A DNA stretch of 64,000 nucleotides from Cupriavidus numazuensis (GCF_905397435.1 NZ_CAJPVI010000032.1:48181-112180), one strand, 5' to 3'. Shown: positions 12,487 through 22,236, counted from the first letter of the stretch. Notes: a model not told the origin generated them from the sequence alone. Numbers and translations are program-made.

Positions 12487-12735
12487 ATGCTGCCTACTCC
12501 GGAACAAGTCAGGGATTACATTGCCCAAGGTTTGCCCTGCGAACACCTGGAAGTCGAAGGTGACGGCCAGCACTTCTTTGCCACCATCGTGAGCGCCGAA
12601 TTCGACGGCAAGCGGTTGATCCAGCGCCACCAGCGTGTGTACGCCGCGCTTGGCGACCGCATGCGCGCCGAGATCCACGCGCTGTCGATGAAGACGCTGA
12701 CGCCAGCCGAATGGCAGGCGGGTGCCGGCAAGTAA
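12487..12735 (+). CDS. ibaG: BolA-family iron metabolism protein IbaG
   Basis: An 82-residue BolA-like protein with the class-typical EVEGDGQHFFATIVSAEFDGKRLIQRHQRVY core and a C-terminal ALSMKTLTPAEW. IbaG/YrbA proteins bind Fe-S clusters with monothiol glutaredoxins. Start chosen at ATG 12487 after AGAAGAGAA. The mla - ibaG - murA synteny matches E. coli and supports IbaG rather than BolA. Confidence 0.92.
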   Translation: MLPTPEQVRDYIAQGLPCEHLEVEGDGQHFFATIVSAEFDGKRLIQRHQRVYAALGDRMRAEIHALSMKTLTPAEWQAGAGK

Positions 12736-12845
12736 AGGGCTAAGGGGCGGCAGCTTCACCGAACCGAGCCGCGCGCCAGGTGCGCGTGGCTCCCGCGAAA
12801 TCGATGCCGGACGTGATGACCCCGTCCGGCCGCAACTGACAGAAC

Positions 12846-14096
12846 ATGGACAAATTCCAGATCCAGGGCAATGGCCCGCTCAAAGGCGAGATCCGTGTTT
12901 CCGGCGCCAAGAACGCGGCGCTGCCGATCCTGTGCGCGGGCCTGCTGACGGCCGATACCGTCACCATCGACAACGTGCCGAATCTGCAGGACACGCGCAC
13001 CATGCTCAAGCTGCTGCGGCAGATGGGCATGCATGCCGAGATGAATGGCAGCACCGCCACGCTCACAGGCACCGACATCAATTCGCCCGAGGCACCGTAT
13101 GAACTGGTGAAGACCATGCGCGCGTCGATCCTGGTGCTCGGCCCGCTGGTCGCGCGCTTCGGCGAGGCGCGTGTGTCGTTGCCCGGCGGCTGCGGCATCG
13201 GCGCGCGTCCGGTGGATCAGCACATCAAGGGCCTGCAGGCCATGGGCGCGGAGATCAGTATCGAGCATGGTTTCATCCACGCTCGTGCGTCGCGCCTGAA
13301 GGGCGCACGCGTGGTGACGGACATGATTACCGTGACCGGCACCGAAAACCTGCTGATGGCCGCGACGCTCGCCGATGGCGAGACGGTGCTCGAAAACGCC
13401 GCGCGCGAACCCGAGGTGACGGACCTTGCCAACCTGCTCGTCAAGATGGGCGCGAAGATTGACGGCATCGGTACTGACCGCCTGATCGTGCAGGGCGTCG
13501 ACAAGCTGCATGGCGCGACGCACTCGGTCGTCGCCGACCGCATCGAGGCCGGCACCTTCCTGTGCGCAGCTGCGGCCACGCTCGGGGACCTGGTCCTGCG
13601 CGACATTCCGCCGCTGATCCTCGACGCCGTGCTGATCAAGCTGCGCGAGGCCGGTGCCAACATCGAAACCGGCGAGGACTGGATCCGCCTGTCCATGCCG
13701 CAACGCGCGCAGGCCGTGAGCTTCCGCACCTCGGAATACCCGGCGTTCCCGACCGACATGCAGGCCCAGTTCATGGCGCTCAATGCCGTGGCCGAAGGCA
13801 CCGCCCGCATTACCGAGACGATCTTCGAAAACCGCTTCATGCACGTGCAGGAGCTGAACCGCCTGGGCGCCAACATCACCGCCGAAGGCAACACGGCCGT
13901 GGTGACCGGCGTGCCGCGCCTGTCCGGCGCCAGCGTGATGGCGACCGACCTGCGCGCATCGGCGAGCCTGGTCATCGCTGGCCTGGTCGCAGATGGCGAT
14001 ACCGTGATCGATCGCATCTACCACCTGGACCGCGGTTACGACCGCATGGAAGACAAGCTGTCGGCAGTCGGCGCCAAGATCCGCCGCATCGCCTGA
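12846..14096 (+). CDS. murA: UDP-N-acetylglucosamine 1-carboxyvinyltransferase
   Basis: MurA catalyses the first committed step of peptidoglycan synthesis, adding enolpyruvate from PEP to UDP-GlcNAc in the cytoplasm. The 416 residues have the Lys22-Asn23 pair (KNAALPIL) and the catalytic loop GGCGIGARPVDQH with Cys116, the residue alkylated by fosfomycin; a cysteine here predicts the normal fosfomycin-sensitive enzyme. Length is normal (about 418). hisG follows after 8 bp. Confidence 0.97.
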   Translation: MDKFQIQGNGPLKGEIRVSGAKNAALPILCAGLLTADTVTIDNVPNLQDTRTMLKLLRQMGMHAEMNGSTATLTGTDINSPEAPYELVKTMRASILVLGPLVARFGEARVSLPGGCGIGARPVDQHIKGLQAMGAEISIEHGFIHARASRLKGARVVTDMITVTGTENLLMAATLADGETVLENAAREPEVTDLANLLVKMGAKIDGIGTDRLIVQGVDKLHGATHSVVADRIEAGTFLCAAAATLGDLVLRDIPPLILDAVLIKLREAGANIETGEDWIRLSMPQRAQAVSFRTSEYPAFPTDMQAQFMALNAVAEGTARITETIFENRFMHVQELNRLGANITAEGNTAVVTGVPRLSGASVMATDLRASASLVIAGLVADGDTVIDRIYHLDRGYDRMEDKLSAVGAKIRRIA

Positions 14097-14104
14097 GGAA
14101 CCCG

Positions 14105-14779
14105 ATGAGCCCCGCATTCAACGCTTCGCCCAACCAGCTCACGCTGGCGCTTTCCAAGGGCCGCATCTTCAAGGAAACGCTGCCGCTGCTCGAAGCCGCC
14201 GGTATCCGTGTCATGGAAGATCCGGAGACTTCGCGCAAGCTGATCCTGCCCACGTCCGATCCGGCCGTGCGCGTGATCATCGTGCGCGCGTCGGACGTGC
14301 CGACCTACGTGCAATACGGCGCGGCTGATTTCGGCGTGGCTGGCAAGGACGTGCTGATGGAGCACGGCATGACCGGCCTGTACGCGCCGATCGACCTGAA
14401 CATCGCCCGCTGCCGCATGTCGGTGGCGGTGCCGGCCGGGTTTGACTATGCCAACGCCGTGCGCCAGGGCGCGCGCCTGTCGGTGGCGACCAAGTATGTG
14501 CAGACCGCGCGCGAGCACTTCGCCAAGAAGGGCGTGCACGTCGACCTGATCAAGCTGTACGGCTCGATGGAACTCGGCCCGCTGGTGGGCCTGTCGGATG
14601 CCATCGTCGACCTGGTCAGCACGGGCGGCACGCTGCGCGCGAACAACCTGGTGGAAGTCGAAGAGATCGTGCAGATTTCGTCGCGGCTGGTGGTGAACCA
14701 GGCTGCGCTGAAGCTCAAGCGCGAACGGCTGACGCCGATTCTCGACGCGTTCGAGAAGGCATCGGCGGCGCTGGCCTGA
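14105..14779 (+). CDS. hisG: ATP phosphoribosyltransferase, short form (HisG-S)
   Basis: First step of histidine synthesis: condenses ATP and PRPP. At 224 residues it is the short form, which lacks the C-terminal regulatory domain and needs the HisZ partner for activity and feedback control. No hisZ is in this window. Seen: LTLALSKGRIFKETLPLLE at the N terminus and the PRPP loop DLVSTGGTLRANNL near 170. Start MSPAFN at 14105, 8 bp after the murA stop, so murA and hisG are likely co-transcribed. Confidence 0.96.
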   Translation: MSPAFNASPNQLTLALSKGRIFKETLPLLEAAGIRVMEDPETSRKLILPTSDPAVRVIIVRASDVPTYVQYGAADFGVAGKDVLMEHGMTGLYAPIDLNIARCRMSVAVPAGFDYANAVRQGARLSVATKYVQTAREHFAKKGVHVDLIKLYGSMELGPLVGLSDAIVDLVSTGGTLRANNLVEVEEIVQISSRLVVNQAALKLKRERLTPILDAFEKASAALA

Positions 14780-14807
14780 GGCCTGCGTCCCAGATAGGAA
14801 TGGAGTC

Positions 14808-16145
14808 ATGAACGCAACCGAAATGGAAAACGTGTCGATCCGCCGGCTCGACTCCGCCGAGCCGGGCTTTGCCCAGGCGCTGCGCGAGGTGCTGGCCTTC
14901 GAGGCCGCCGAGGATGAGGCCATCGACCGCGCCGTGGCGCAGATCCTGGCCGACGTGAAGGATCGCGGCGACGCTGCGGTACTCGAATACACGCAGCGGT
15001 TTGACCGGGTCGAAGCGGCGTCGATGAGCGCGCTGGAAATCTCGCAAAGCGAACTCGAAGCTGCGCTCGAAGACCTGGAACCGAAGCGCCGCGCCGCGCT
15101 GGAAGCCGCCGCCGCGCGCGTGCGTGCCTATCACGAGAAGCAGAAGATCGAATGCGGCAGCCATAGCTGGGAATACACCGAGGCCGACGGCACCATGCTG
15201 GGCCAGAAGGTGACGCCGCTGGACCGCGTCGGCATCTACGTGCCGGGTGGCAAGGCTGCGTACCCGTCATCGGTGCTGATGAATGCGATCCCGGCGCGCG
15301 TGGCGGGCGTCAAGGAAATCATCATGGTCGTGCCCACGCCGGGCGGCGTGCGCAATGAACTGGTGCTGGCGGCCGCGCAGATCGCGGGTGTCGACCGCGT
15401 GTTCACGATCGGCGGCGCGCAAGCCGTTGGCGCGCTGGCCTACGGCACGGCGACGCTGCCGCAGGTCGACAAGATCGTCGGCCCCGGCAATGCCTACGTG
15501 GCTGCGGCCAAGCGTCGCGTGTTCGGCACGGTCGGCATCGACATGATCGCCGGCCCGTCGGAGATCCTGGTGATCTGCGACGGCACGACCGATCCGGACT
15601 GGGTGGCGATGGACCTGTTTTCGCAGGCCGAGCACGATGAGCTCGCGCAATCGATCCTGCTGTGCCCGGACGCCGATTACATCGCGCAGGTCGAGGCGAG
15701 CATCCAGCGCCAGCTCGACAGCATGCCGCGCCGCGAGGTGATCGCCGCATCGATCTCGGGCCGTGGGGCGCTGATCAAGGTGCGCGACATGGAAGAGGCG
15801 TGCGAAATCGCCAACGCGATCGCGCCCGAGCACCTGGAGATCTCCGCCGAAAATCCGCGCCAGTGGAGCGAGAAGATCCGCCACGCGGGCGCCATCTTCC
15901 TGGGCCGCTATACCAGCGAGTCGCTCGGCGACTACTGTGCCGGCCCGAACCACGTGCTGCCGACCTCGCGCACCGCGCGCTTCTCGTCGCCGCTGGGCGT
16001 CTATGACTTCCAGAAGCGTTCGAGCCTGATCGAGGTCAGCGAGGGCGGGGCGCAGATGCTGGGCCAGATCGCGGCCGAACTTGCATATGGCGAAGGTTTG
16101 CAGGCTCACGCACGCAGCGCCGAGTACCGTTTCAAGCGTAGTTGA
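14808..16145 (+). CDS. hisD: Histidinol dehydrogenase
   Basis: Oxidises histidinol to histidine in two NAD-dependent steps, with Zn. The 445 residues include DRVGIYVPGGKAAYPSSVLM, VGPGNAYVAAAKRRVFG, FSQAEHDELAQS (zinc site Gln/His) and the C-terminal GPNHVLPTSRTARFSSPLGV. Second gene of the his run, 28 bp after hisG; length is normal. Confidence 0.97.
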   Translation: MNATEMENVSIRRLDSAEPGFAQALREVLAFEAAEDEAIDRAVAQILADVKDRGDAAVLEYTQRFDRVEAASMSALEISQSELEAALEDLEPKRRAALEAAAARVRAYHEKQKIECGSHSWEYTEADGTMLGQKVTPLDRVGIYVPGGKAAYPSSVLMNAIPARVAGVKEIIMVVPTPGGVRNELVLAAAQIAGVDRVFTIGGAQAVGALAYGTATLPQVDKIVGPGNAYVAAAKRRVFGTVGIDMIAGPSEILVICDGTTDPDWVAMDLFSQAEHDELAQSILLCPDADYIAQVEASIQRQLDSMPRREVIAASISGRGALIKVRDMEEACEIANAIAPEHLEISAENPRQWSEKIRHAGAIFLGRYTSESLGDYCAGPNHVLPTSRTARFSSPLGVYDFQKRSSLIEVSEGGAQMLGQIAAELAYGEGLQAHARSAEYRFKRS

Positions 16146-16190
16146 ACCCATTGCTGCCGCGGCGTTGCGGCAGCCCATACAGGAGCATCC

Positions 16191-17291
16191 ATGTCAGTCG
16201 TAGACCCTTCCCTGATCGAGCGAATCATCCGTGACGACGTGCGCGCCATGGGCGCCTACCACGTGCCGGATTCGCATGGTCTGGTGAAGCTCGATGCCAT
16301 GGAGAACCCGTACCGCCTGCCGCCCGCACTGCGCAGCGAGCTGGCGGCGCGGCTTGGCGAGGTCGCGCTGAACCGCTACCCGGTGCCCAGCAGCGAGGCC
16401 TTGCGCGCCAAGCTCAAGGAAGTCATGCAGGTGCCGGCCGGCATGGAAGTGCTGCTCGGCAACGGCTCGGACGAAATCATCAGCATGCTTGCGCTGGCCG
16501 CGGCGCGGCCGGGAGCGAAGGTGATGGCGCCCGTGCCCGGTTTCGTGATGTATGCGATGTCGGCGCAGTTCGCGGGCCTGGAGTTCGTGGGCGTGCCGCT
16601 GCGCGCGGACTTCACGCTGGACCGCGATGCGATGCTGGCCGCCATGGCCGAGCACCAGCCCGCCATCGTCTATCTCGCTTATCCGAACAATCCGACCGGC
16701 AACCTGTTCGATGCCTCCGACATGGAAGCCATCGTCCGCGCCGCGCAGGGTAGCGTCTGCCGCAGCCTGGTAGTCGTGGACGAGGCTTACCAGCCGTTTG
16801 CGCAGGAAAGCTGGATGCCGCGCCTGACGGATTTCGGCAACCTGCTGGTCATGCGCACGGTGTCCAAGCTGGGCCTGGCCGGTATCCGCCTTGGCTATGT
16901 GGCGGGCGACCCGAAGTGGCTCGAGCAGCTCGACAAGGTGCGTCCGCCGTACAACGTCAACGTGCTGACCGAGGCGACCGCGCTGTTCGCGCTCGAGCAC
17001 GTCGCGGTGCTCGACGAGCAGGCGGCCGAGTTGCGCGCCGAACGTGCGCGCGTGGCGGAAGGCATGGCGGCCCATGGCGGCGTGACCGTGTTCCCGAGCG
17101 CGGCCAATTTCGTGCTCGCACGCGTGCCGGATGCGGCACAGACGTTCGATCGGCTCCTTGCGCGCAAGGTACTGATCAAGAACGTGAGTAAAATGCACCC
17201 ATTGCTGGCCAACTGTCTGCGCGTGACGGTCAGCACTCCCGAAGAAAACGCGCAGTTCCTTGAGGCATTCGCAGCGTCGCTGCAGGATTAA
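16191..17291 (+). CDS. hisC: Histidinol-phosphate aminotransferase
   Basis: PLP-dependent transamination of imidazole-acetol phosphate. The 366 residues have the PLP lysine Lys226 in TVSKLGLAGIRLGY, the YPNNPTGNLF motif for cofactor binding and VVDEAYQPF with the ring-stacking region. Start MSVVDPSL has GGAGCATCC upstream. It ends 4 bp before the hisB ATG. Confidence 0.96.
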   Translation: MSVVDPSLIERIIRDDVRAMGAYHVPDSHGLVKLDAMENPYRLPPALRSELAARLGEVALNRYPVPSSEALRAKLKEVMQVPAGMEVLLGNGSDEIISMLALAAARPGAKVMAPVPGFVMYAMSAQFAGLEFVGVPLRADFTLDRDAMLAAMAEHQPAIVYLAYPNNPTGNLFDASDMEAIVRAAQGSVCRSLVVVDEAYQPFAQESWMPRLTDFGNLLVMRTVSKLGLAGIRLGYVAGDPKWLEQLDKVRPPYNVNVLTEATALFALEHVAVLDEQAAELRAERARVAEGMAAHGGVTVFPSAANFVLARVPDAAQTFDRLLARKVLIKNVSKMHPLLANCLRVTVSTPEENAQFLEAFAASLQD

Positions 17292-17295
17292 CACC

Positions 17296-17883
17296 ATGCG
17301 TGTTGCAGAGGTCACCCGCAATACATCGGAAACGCAAATCCGCGTTTCCCTGAATCTCGACGGCACCGGCCGCCAGAAACTGGCGTCGGGCGTGCCGTTC
17401 CTCGACCACATGCTCGACCAGATCGCCCGGCATGGCATGTTCGACCTTGAAGTCGAAGCCACCGGTGACACGCATATCGACGACCACCATACGGTGGAAG
17501 ACGTAGGCATCACCCTGGGCCAGGCCGTGGCGAAGGCCATCGGCGACAAGAAGGGCATCACCCGCTACGGCCACAGCTACGTGCCGCTCGACGAATGCCT
17601 GTCGCGCGTGGTGATCGACTTCTCGGGCCGTCCCGGCCTGGAATTCCACGTGCCGTTCACGCGGGCCCGCGTGGGCAGTTTCGACGTCGACCTGACCATC
17701 GAGTTCTTCCGTGGCTTTGTCAATCATGCCGGCGTCACGCTGCATATCGACAACCTGCGCGGCATCAATGCCCACCATCAGTGCGAAACCGTGTTCAAGG
17801 CCTTCGGCCGGGCACTGCGCATGGCGGTGGAGCTGGACCCGCGCGCGGCCAACACCATTCCATCGACCAAGGGCACGCTCTGA
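17296..17883 (+). CDS. hisB: Imidazoleglycerol-phosphate dehydratase (monofunctional)
   Basis: A 195-residue dehydratase without the phosphatase domain of the enterobacterial bifunctional HisB; histidinol phosphatase (hisN type) must be elsewhere, as none is in the window. Both manganese-binding histidine motifs are present: DDHHTVEDVGI and NAHHQCETVFKAFGRAL. The frame runs back to 17260 inside hisC; MRVAEVTRNTSE at 17296 is the family start. Confidence 0.96.
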   Translation: MRVAEVTRNTSETQIRVSLNLDGTGRQKLASGVPFLDHMLDQIARHGMFDLEVEATGDTHIDDHHTVEDVGITLGQAVAKAIGDKKGITRYGHSYVPLDECLSRVVIDFSGRPGLEFHVPFTRARVGSFDVDLTIEFFRGFVNHAGVTLHIDNLRGINAHHQCETVFKAFGRALRMAVELDPRAANTIPSTKGTL

Positions 17884-17975
17884 CCGGCTGCTGAACCGAA
17901 GGCGTGCCGGCTGGTTGCGGCGCCCGCTGACCGAACTTCGCGAACCCGGGCCGGGACACCGGCCATCCGCAACCG

Positions 17976-18599
17976 ATGGATACGCTCAAGTCGTTTATTT
18001 CGCTGCTGGCGCTGATCAATCCGATCGGCGCCATTCCGTTTTTCATCAGCCTGACCAGTCAGCAGTCGGAAGCGGAAAAGCTGCGTACCATCAAGACTGC
18101 ATCGGTTTCGGTGGCGATCGTGGTGGCGGTGTCGGCGCTGCTGGGCCAGCAGATCATCGAGTTCTTCAATATCTCGGTGGCGTCGCTGCAGGTCGGCGGC
18201 GGGCTCATCATGATCATGATGGCCATGAACATGCTGAACGCCCAGACCAGCCGCACCAAGGCCACGCCCGAAGAAGAGGACGAGGCCGAGGCGCGGTCCA
18301 GCATTGCGGTGGTGCCGCTGGCGCTGCCGCTGCTGACCGGGCCGGGCTCGATCAGCACGGTGATCGTTTATGCGGGCAAGACGCAGCACTGGTACCAGTT
18401 GCTGATCCTGGTCGGAATCGGCGTGGTGCTTGGTGCGGTGGTGTATGGGGTGTTCCGTGCGGCCGATCCGATCGCCCGCGTGGTGGGGCGTACCGGCATC
18501 AATATCGGCACGCGCCTGATGGGGCTGATCCTGTCGGCGCTGGCCGTTGAATTCATTGTGGACGGGCTGAAGACATTATTGCCTGTTTTGAAATCATGA
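17976..18599 (+). CDS. MarC/UPF0056 family membrane protein
   Basis: A 207-residue integral membrane protein with about six hydrophobic segments. Family motif LLALINPIGAIPFFISLT near the N terminus; later LPLLTGPGSISTVIVYAG. MarC-family function is unsettled (the early antibiotic-resistance claim was not upheld). It sits between hisB and hisH and overlaps hisH by ATGA, so it is translationally tied to the histidine operon. Confidence 0.9.
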   Translation: MDTLKSFISLLALINPIGAIPFFISLTSQQSEAEKLRTIKTASVSVAIVVAVSALLGQQIIEFFNISVASLQVGGGLIMIMMAMNMLNAQTSRTKATPEEEDEAEARSSIAVVPLALPLLTGPGSISTVIVYAGKTQHWYQLLILVGIGVVLGAVVYGVFRAADPIARVVGRTGINIGTRLMGLILSALAVEFIVDGLKTLLPVLKS

Positions 18600-19249
18600 C
18601 TACCATAGCAATTGTGGATTACGGCATGGGCAACCTGCGCTCGGTGGCGCAGGCCCTGCGGGCCGCGGCACCGGAGGCGGATGTGCGCGTGGTGGATGCC
18701 CCGGAAGGCATTCGGAGCGCGGATCGCGTGGTGCTGCCGGGGCAGGGCGCCATGCCTGACTGCATGTCGGCGCTAGGCGCTTCGGGGCTGCAGGAGGCGG
18801 TGATCGAGGCGGCAGCCAGCAAGCCGATGTTCGGTGTGTGCGTTGGCGAACAGATGCTGTTCGAGTCCAGCAGCGAAGCCAGGCCCGGCACCGACAAGAC
18901 GCTCTGCCTGGGGCTGATGCCGGGTGAAGTCACCCGCTTCGAACTGGAAGGGATGACCCAGCCGGACGGCTCGCGCTACAAGGTGCCGCAGATGGGCTGG
19001 AACCGTGTCAAACAGTCCAGGCCCCATCCGCTGTGGGATGGCATCCCGGACGAAAGCTGGTTTTACTTCGTGCACAGCTACTTCGTGCGCGCGCAGGATC
19101 CGGCCCACATTGCCGGCGAAACGGAGTATGGGGTCGTGTTTACCAGTGCGGTAGCACGCGATAATATTTTTGCCACGCAGTTCCACCCCGAAAAAAGCGC
19201 AGCCATGGGGTTGCAGCTTTACCGGAACTTCGTGCACTGGAATCCCTGA
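18596..19249 (+). CDS. hisH: Imidazole glycerol phosphate synthase, glutamine amidotransferase subunit
   Basis: Class I glutamine amidotransferase that feeds ammonia to HisF. The 217 residues have the nucleophile Cys82 (GVCVGEQ) and the His197/Glu199 pair (FHPEKS). N terminus TTIAIVDYGMGNLRSVAQAL is typical. The start overlaps the MarC-family gene by 4 bp. 120 bp separates it from hisA. Confidence 0.96.
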   Translation: MTTIAIVDYGMGNLRSVAQALRAAAPEADVRVVDAPEGIRSADRVVLPGQGAMPDCMSALGASGLQEAVIEAAASKPMFGVCVGEQMLFESSSEARPGTDKTLCLGLMPGEVTRFELEGMTQPDGSRYKVPQMGWNRVKQSRPHPLWDGIPDESWFYFVHSYFVRAQDPAHIAGETEYGVVFTSAVARDNIFATQFHPEKSAAMGLQLYRNFVHWNP

Positions 19250-19369
19250 AGATCCGATCCGATCCGAGCCAGCCAACGCCATTCTGGAATACTTGCCTAT
19301 TGACCCGGACTGACCGGCCACTGGCCGGGCTGGCTCTATCTCTCTCACTCAACCACGCTCGTCACGATT

Positions 19370-20116
19370 ATGTTGCTCATTCCGGCCATCGACCTGAAGG
19401 ACGGTCAGTGTGTACGCCTCAAACAAGGCGACATGGACCAGGCCACCGTCTTTTCCGAAGATCCCGCCGCCATGGCACGCCATTGGGTCAATCAGGGGGC
19501 GCGCCGCCTGCACCTGGTCGACCTCAACGGTGCATTTGTCGGCAAGCCCCGCAATGAAGCTGCCATCAAGGCCATCATCGCCGAAGTCGGCGATGAGATC
19601 CCGGTGCAGCTCGGCGGTGGTATCCGCGACCTGAACACCATCGAGCGGTGGCTGGACGACGGCCTGTCGTACGTCATCATCGGCACCGCCGCGGTGAAGA
19701 ACCCCGGTTTCCTGAAGGACGCCTGCTCGGCGTTCGGCGGCCACATCATCGTCGGACTCGATGCCAAGGATGGCAAGGTGGCGACCGACGGCTGGAGCAA
19801 GCTGACCGGCCACGAGGTGGCGGACCTGGCACGCAAGTACGAAGACTACGGCGTGGAGGCCATCATCTATACCGACATCGGGCGCGACGGCATGCTGCAA
19901 GGGATCAATATCGATGCCACCGTCAAGCTGGCGCAGTCGATGTCGATTCCGGTGATTGCCAGCGGCGGCCTGTCCAACCTGGCCGATATCGACAACCTTT
20001 GCGCCGTGGAGAACGAAGGCGTGGAGGGCGTCATCTGCGGCCGTGCCATCTACTCCGGCGACCTCAACTTCACCGACGCGCAGGCGCGCGCGGACAAGCT
20101 GAGCAACGGGGAATAA
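19370..20116 (+). CDS. hisA: 1-(5-phosphoribosyl)-5-[(5-phosphoribosylamino)methylideneamino]imidazole-4-carboxamide isomerase
   Basis: ProFAR isomerase, a TIM barrel with two half-barrel phosphate sites. The 248 residues start MLLIPAIDLKDGQCVRL with the catalytic Asp in AIDLKDG; the second catalytic Asp is in YTDIGRDGMLQG; phosphate loops QLGGGIRD and ASGGLSN are present. hisF follows 68 bp later. Confidence 0.97.
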   Translation: MLLIPAIDLKDGQCVRLKQGDMDQATVFSEDPAAMARHWVNQGARRLHLVDLNGAFVGKPRNEAAIKAIIAEVGDEIPVQLGGGIRDLNTIERWLDDGLSYVIIGTAAVKNPGFLKDACSAFGGHIIVGLDAKDGKVATDGWSKLTGHEVADLARKYEDYGVEAIIYTDIGRDGMLQGINIDATVKLAQSMSIPVIASGGLSNLADIDNLCAVENEGVEGVICGRAIYSGDLNFTDAQARADKLSNGE

Positions 20117-20184
20117 GCCAACGCGCCCCGCGGGGCGCTGCCGCCGCAAGGCTACTACCAGTCTCGCGGCGGACAAGGAATCTC

Positions 20185-20955
20185 ATGCTAGCCAAACGTA
20201 TCATCCCCTGCCTCGATGTGACGAACGGGCGGGTGGTCAAGGGCGTCAACTTCGTCGAGCTGCGCGATGCGGGCGATCCCGTGGAAATCGCACGCCGCTA
20301 CGATGAGCAGGGCGCCGATGAAATCACTTTCCTCGATATCACCGCGACCAGCGACGGGCGCGACCTGATCCTGCACATCATCGAGGCGGTGGCTTCGCAG
20401 GTGTTCATTCCGCTGACCGTTGGCGGCGGCGTGCGCGCCGTGGAAGACGTGCGGCGCCTGCTCAACGCCGGTGCGGACAAGATCAGCGTCAATTCGTCGG
20501 CGATCGCTAATCCGCAGCTCGTGTCGGACGCCACCGGCAAGTACGGCTCGCAGTGCATCGTGGTCGCCATCGACGCCAAGCGCAGCTCGGCGCCGGGCGA
20601 GCCCGCGCGCTGGGAAGTCTTTACGCACGGCGGGCGCAAGGCAACGGGGCTCGATGCGGTGGAGTGGGCCAAGGAAATGGCGGCGCGCGGCGCGGGCGAG
20701 ATCCTGCTGACCAGCATGGATCGTGACGGTACCAAGAGCGGTTTCGACCTGGAACTCACGCGCGCGGTCAGCGACTCGGTGCCGGTGCCGGTGATCGCGT
20801 CGGGCGGCGTCGGCGGGCTGCAGGATCTGGCTGATGGCATCCGGCTCGGCCACGCGGATGCGGTGCTGGCCGCCAGCATCTTCCACTACGGCCAGCATAC
20901 GGTTGGCGAGGCAAAGGCATTCATGGCCCGCGAGGGCATTCCTGTGCGGATCTGA
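20185..20955 (+). CDS. hisF: Imidazole glycerol phosphate synthase, cyclase subunit
   Basis: TIM-barrel cyclase that with HisH makes IGP and AICAR. The 256 residues carry the catalytic Asp in [15 protein letters not shown] and another in [12 protein letters not shown], plus phosphate sites VGGGVRA and ASGGVGG. Start ATG at 20185 follows GGACAAGGAA. It ends 2 bp before hisI. Confidence 0.97.
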
Positions 20956-20957
20956 TC

Positions 20958-21365
20958 ATGGCAAAGAAGTGGCTCAACAAGGTCAAGTGGGACGATAACG
21001 GCCTGGTGCCGGTGATCGTGCAGGAAGTCGGCACCAATGACGTGCTGATGTTCGCGTTCATGAACCGCGATGCGCTGCAGAAGACCGCGGAACTCGGCGA
21101 GGCTGTGTTCTGGTCGCGCTCGCGCAAGCGCCTGTGGCACAAGGGCGAAGAGTCCGGCCACGTGCAGAAGGTGCACGAGATGCGCCTCGACTGTGACGAA
21201 GACGTGGTACTGCTTAAGGTCACGCAGGTCGACAACATCGCCTGCCACACCGGGCGGCATTCGTGCTTCTTCCAGAAGTTCGAAGGCGACGCCGAGAGCG
21301 GCGACTGGCAGACTGTCGAGCCCGTGCTCAAGGACCCTTCCCAAATCTACACGGCCAAACCATGA
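20958..21365 (+). CDS. hisI: Phosphoribosyl-AMP cyclohydrolase
   Basis: A 135-residue Zn/Mg enzyme opening the adenine ring of PR-AMP. Metal ligands lie in [11 protein letters not shown] and in the CHTGRHSC segment; [18 protein letters not shown] is the family signature. It is encoded separately from hisE, unlike the fused HisIE of enterobacteria, and overlaps hisE by 4 bp (ATGA). Confidence 0.96.
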
Positions 21366-21739
21366 CCGAGTCCCACTCCGCCGGTGCTGACGTGCTGGCG
21401 CGCCTGGCCGCAGTGCTGGAGTCGCGCAAGCCCGAAAACGGCGGCGATCCCGAGAAATCGTACGTCGCGCGCCTGTTCCGCAAAGGCGACGACGCCATCC
21501 TCAAGAAGATCGGCGAGGAAGCCACCGAGACCGTGATGGCGGCCAAGGATGCGCGCGCCGCCGGCAAGACCGGCGCGGACGCCGACAAGGTCGTCTACGA
21601 GGTGGCCGACCTGTGGTTCCATACCATGGTCCTGCTGGCCAACTTCGGCCTGACGCCGGCCGATGTCGTCAACGAACTGGCGCGCCGCGAAGGCCTGTCC
21701 GGCATCGAGGAAAAGGCGAGCCGCAAGGACCAGGGCTGA
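21362..21739 (+). CDS. hisE: Phosphoribosyl-ATP diphosphatase
   Basis: A 125-residue MazG-like pyrophosphatase that converts PR-ATP to PR-AMP. Family motifs [31 protein letters not shown] and [15 protein letters not shown], with the acidic helix residues that bind Mg. Start overlaps the hisI stop. Last histidine gene of the operon. Confidence 0.96.
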
Positions 21740-21795
21740 TACTGCAGCCCATCACCGGCCCATCGACCAGGGCGCACTGAATCGGGAGGGCGAGC

Positions 21796-22185
21796 ATGGC
21801 GAACGACTACACCGGACAGGTCACCATCAGCGACAGCGAACGGGAGGGCAGCCTTCGCAAGCTGATGCATATTCTCTATGCGCTGTACGCGATCTTCTGG
21901 CTGACCGGCGGCGTGACGGCGCTGATCGCCATCATCGTCGACTACGTCAAGCGCGACGATGCGCGCGGCACGCTGTATGCATCGCACTTCGCTTGGCAGA
22001 TCCGCTCGTTCTGGTGGTCGGTGGCGTGGGGGATCCTCGGTGGCGTGTTTTTCGTCAGCGTAGTGCTGATTCCGCTGGCCTTCGCGGTGTGGGGCGTTCT
22101 GTCCCTGTGGATGCTGTATCGTATCGTCAAGGGTTGGCTTTACCTTAACGACAGCAAGCCGATGTATCCGGAGCAGTCCTTCTAG
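21796..22185 (+). CDS. DUF4870-like small membrane protein
   Basis: A 129-residue protein with about three hydrophobic segments (residues about 25-50, 70-105) and a short soluble N terminus. I do not know a function; it resembles the DUF4870/Tic20-like membrane family by layout. Start ATG 21796 follows GGGAGGGCGAGC. It lies 56 bp after hisE and 51 bp before hinT, so is probably in the same transcript; the his-to-tat linkage with this small gene is familiar in Burkholderiales. Confidence 0.8.
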   Translation: MANDYTGQVTISDSEREGSLRKLMHILYALYAIFWLTGGVTALIAIIVDYVKRDDARGTLYASHFAWQIRSFWWSVAWGILGGVFFVSVVLIPLAFAVWGVLSLWMLYRIVKGWLYLNDSKPMYPEQSF

Positions 22186-22236
22186 CCGGGATATGGCGGC
22201 GCGCTGGTGTGCGCCCGACATCGCAATGAAAACTTC

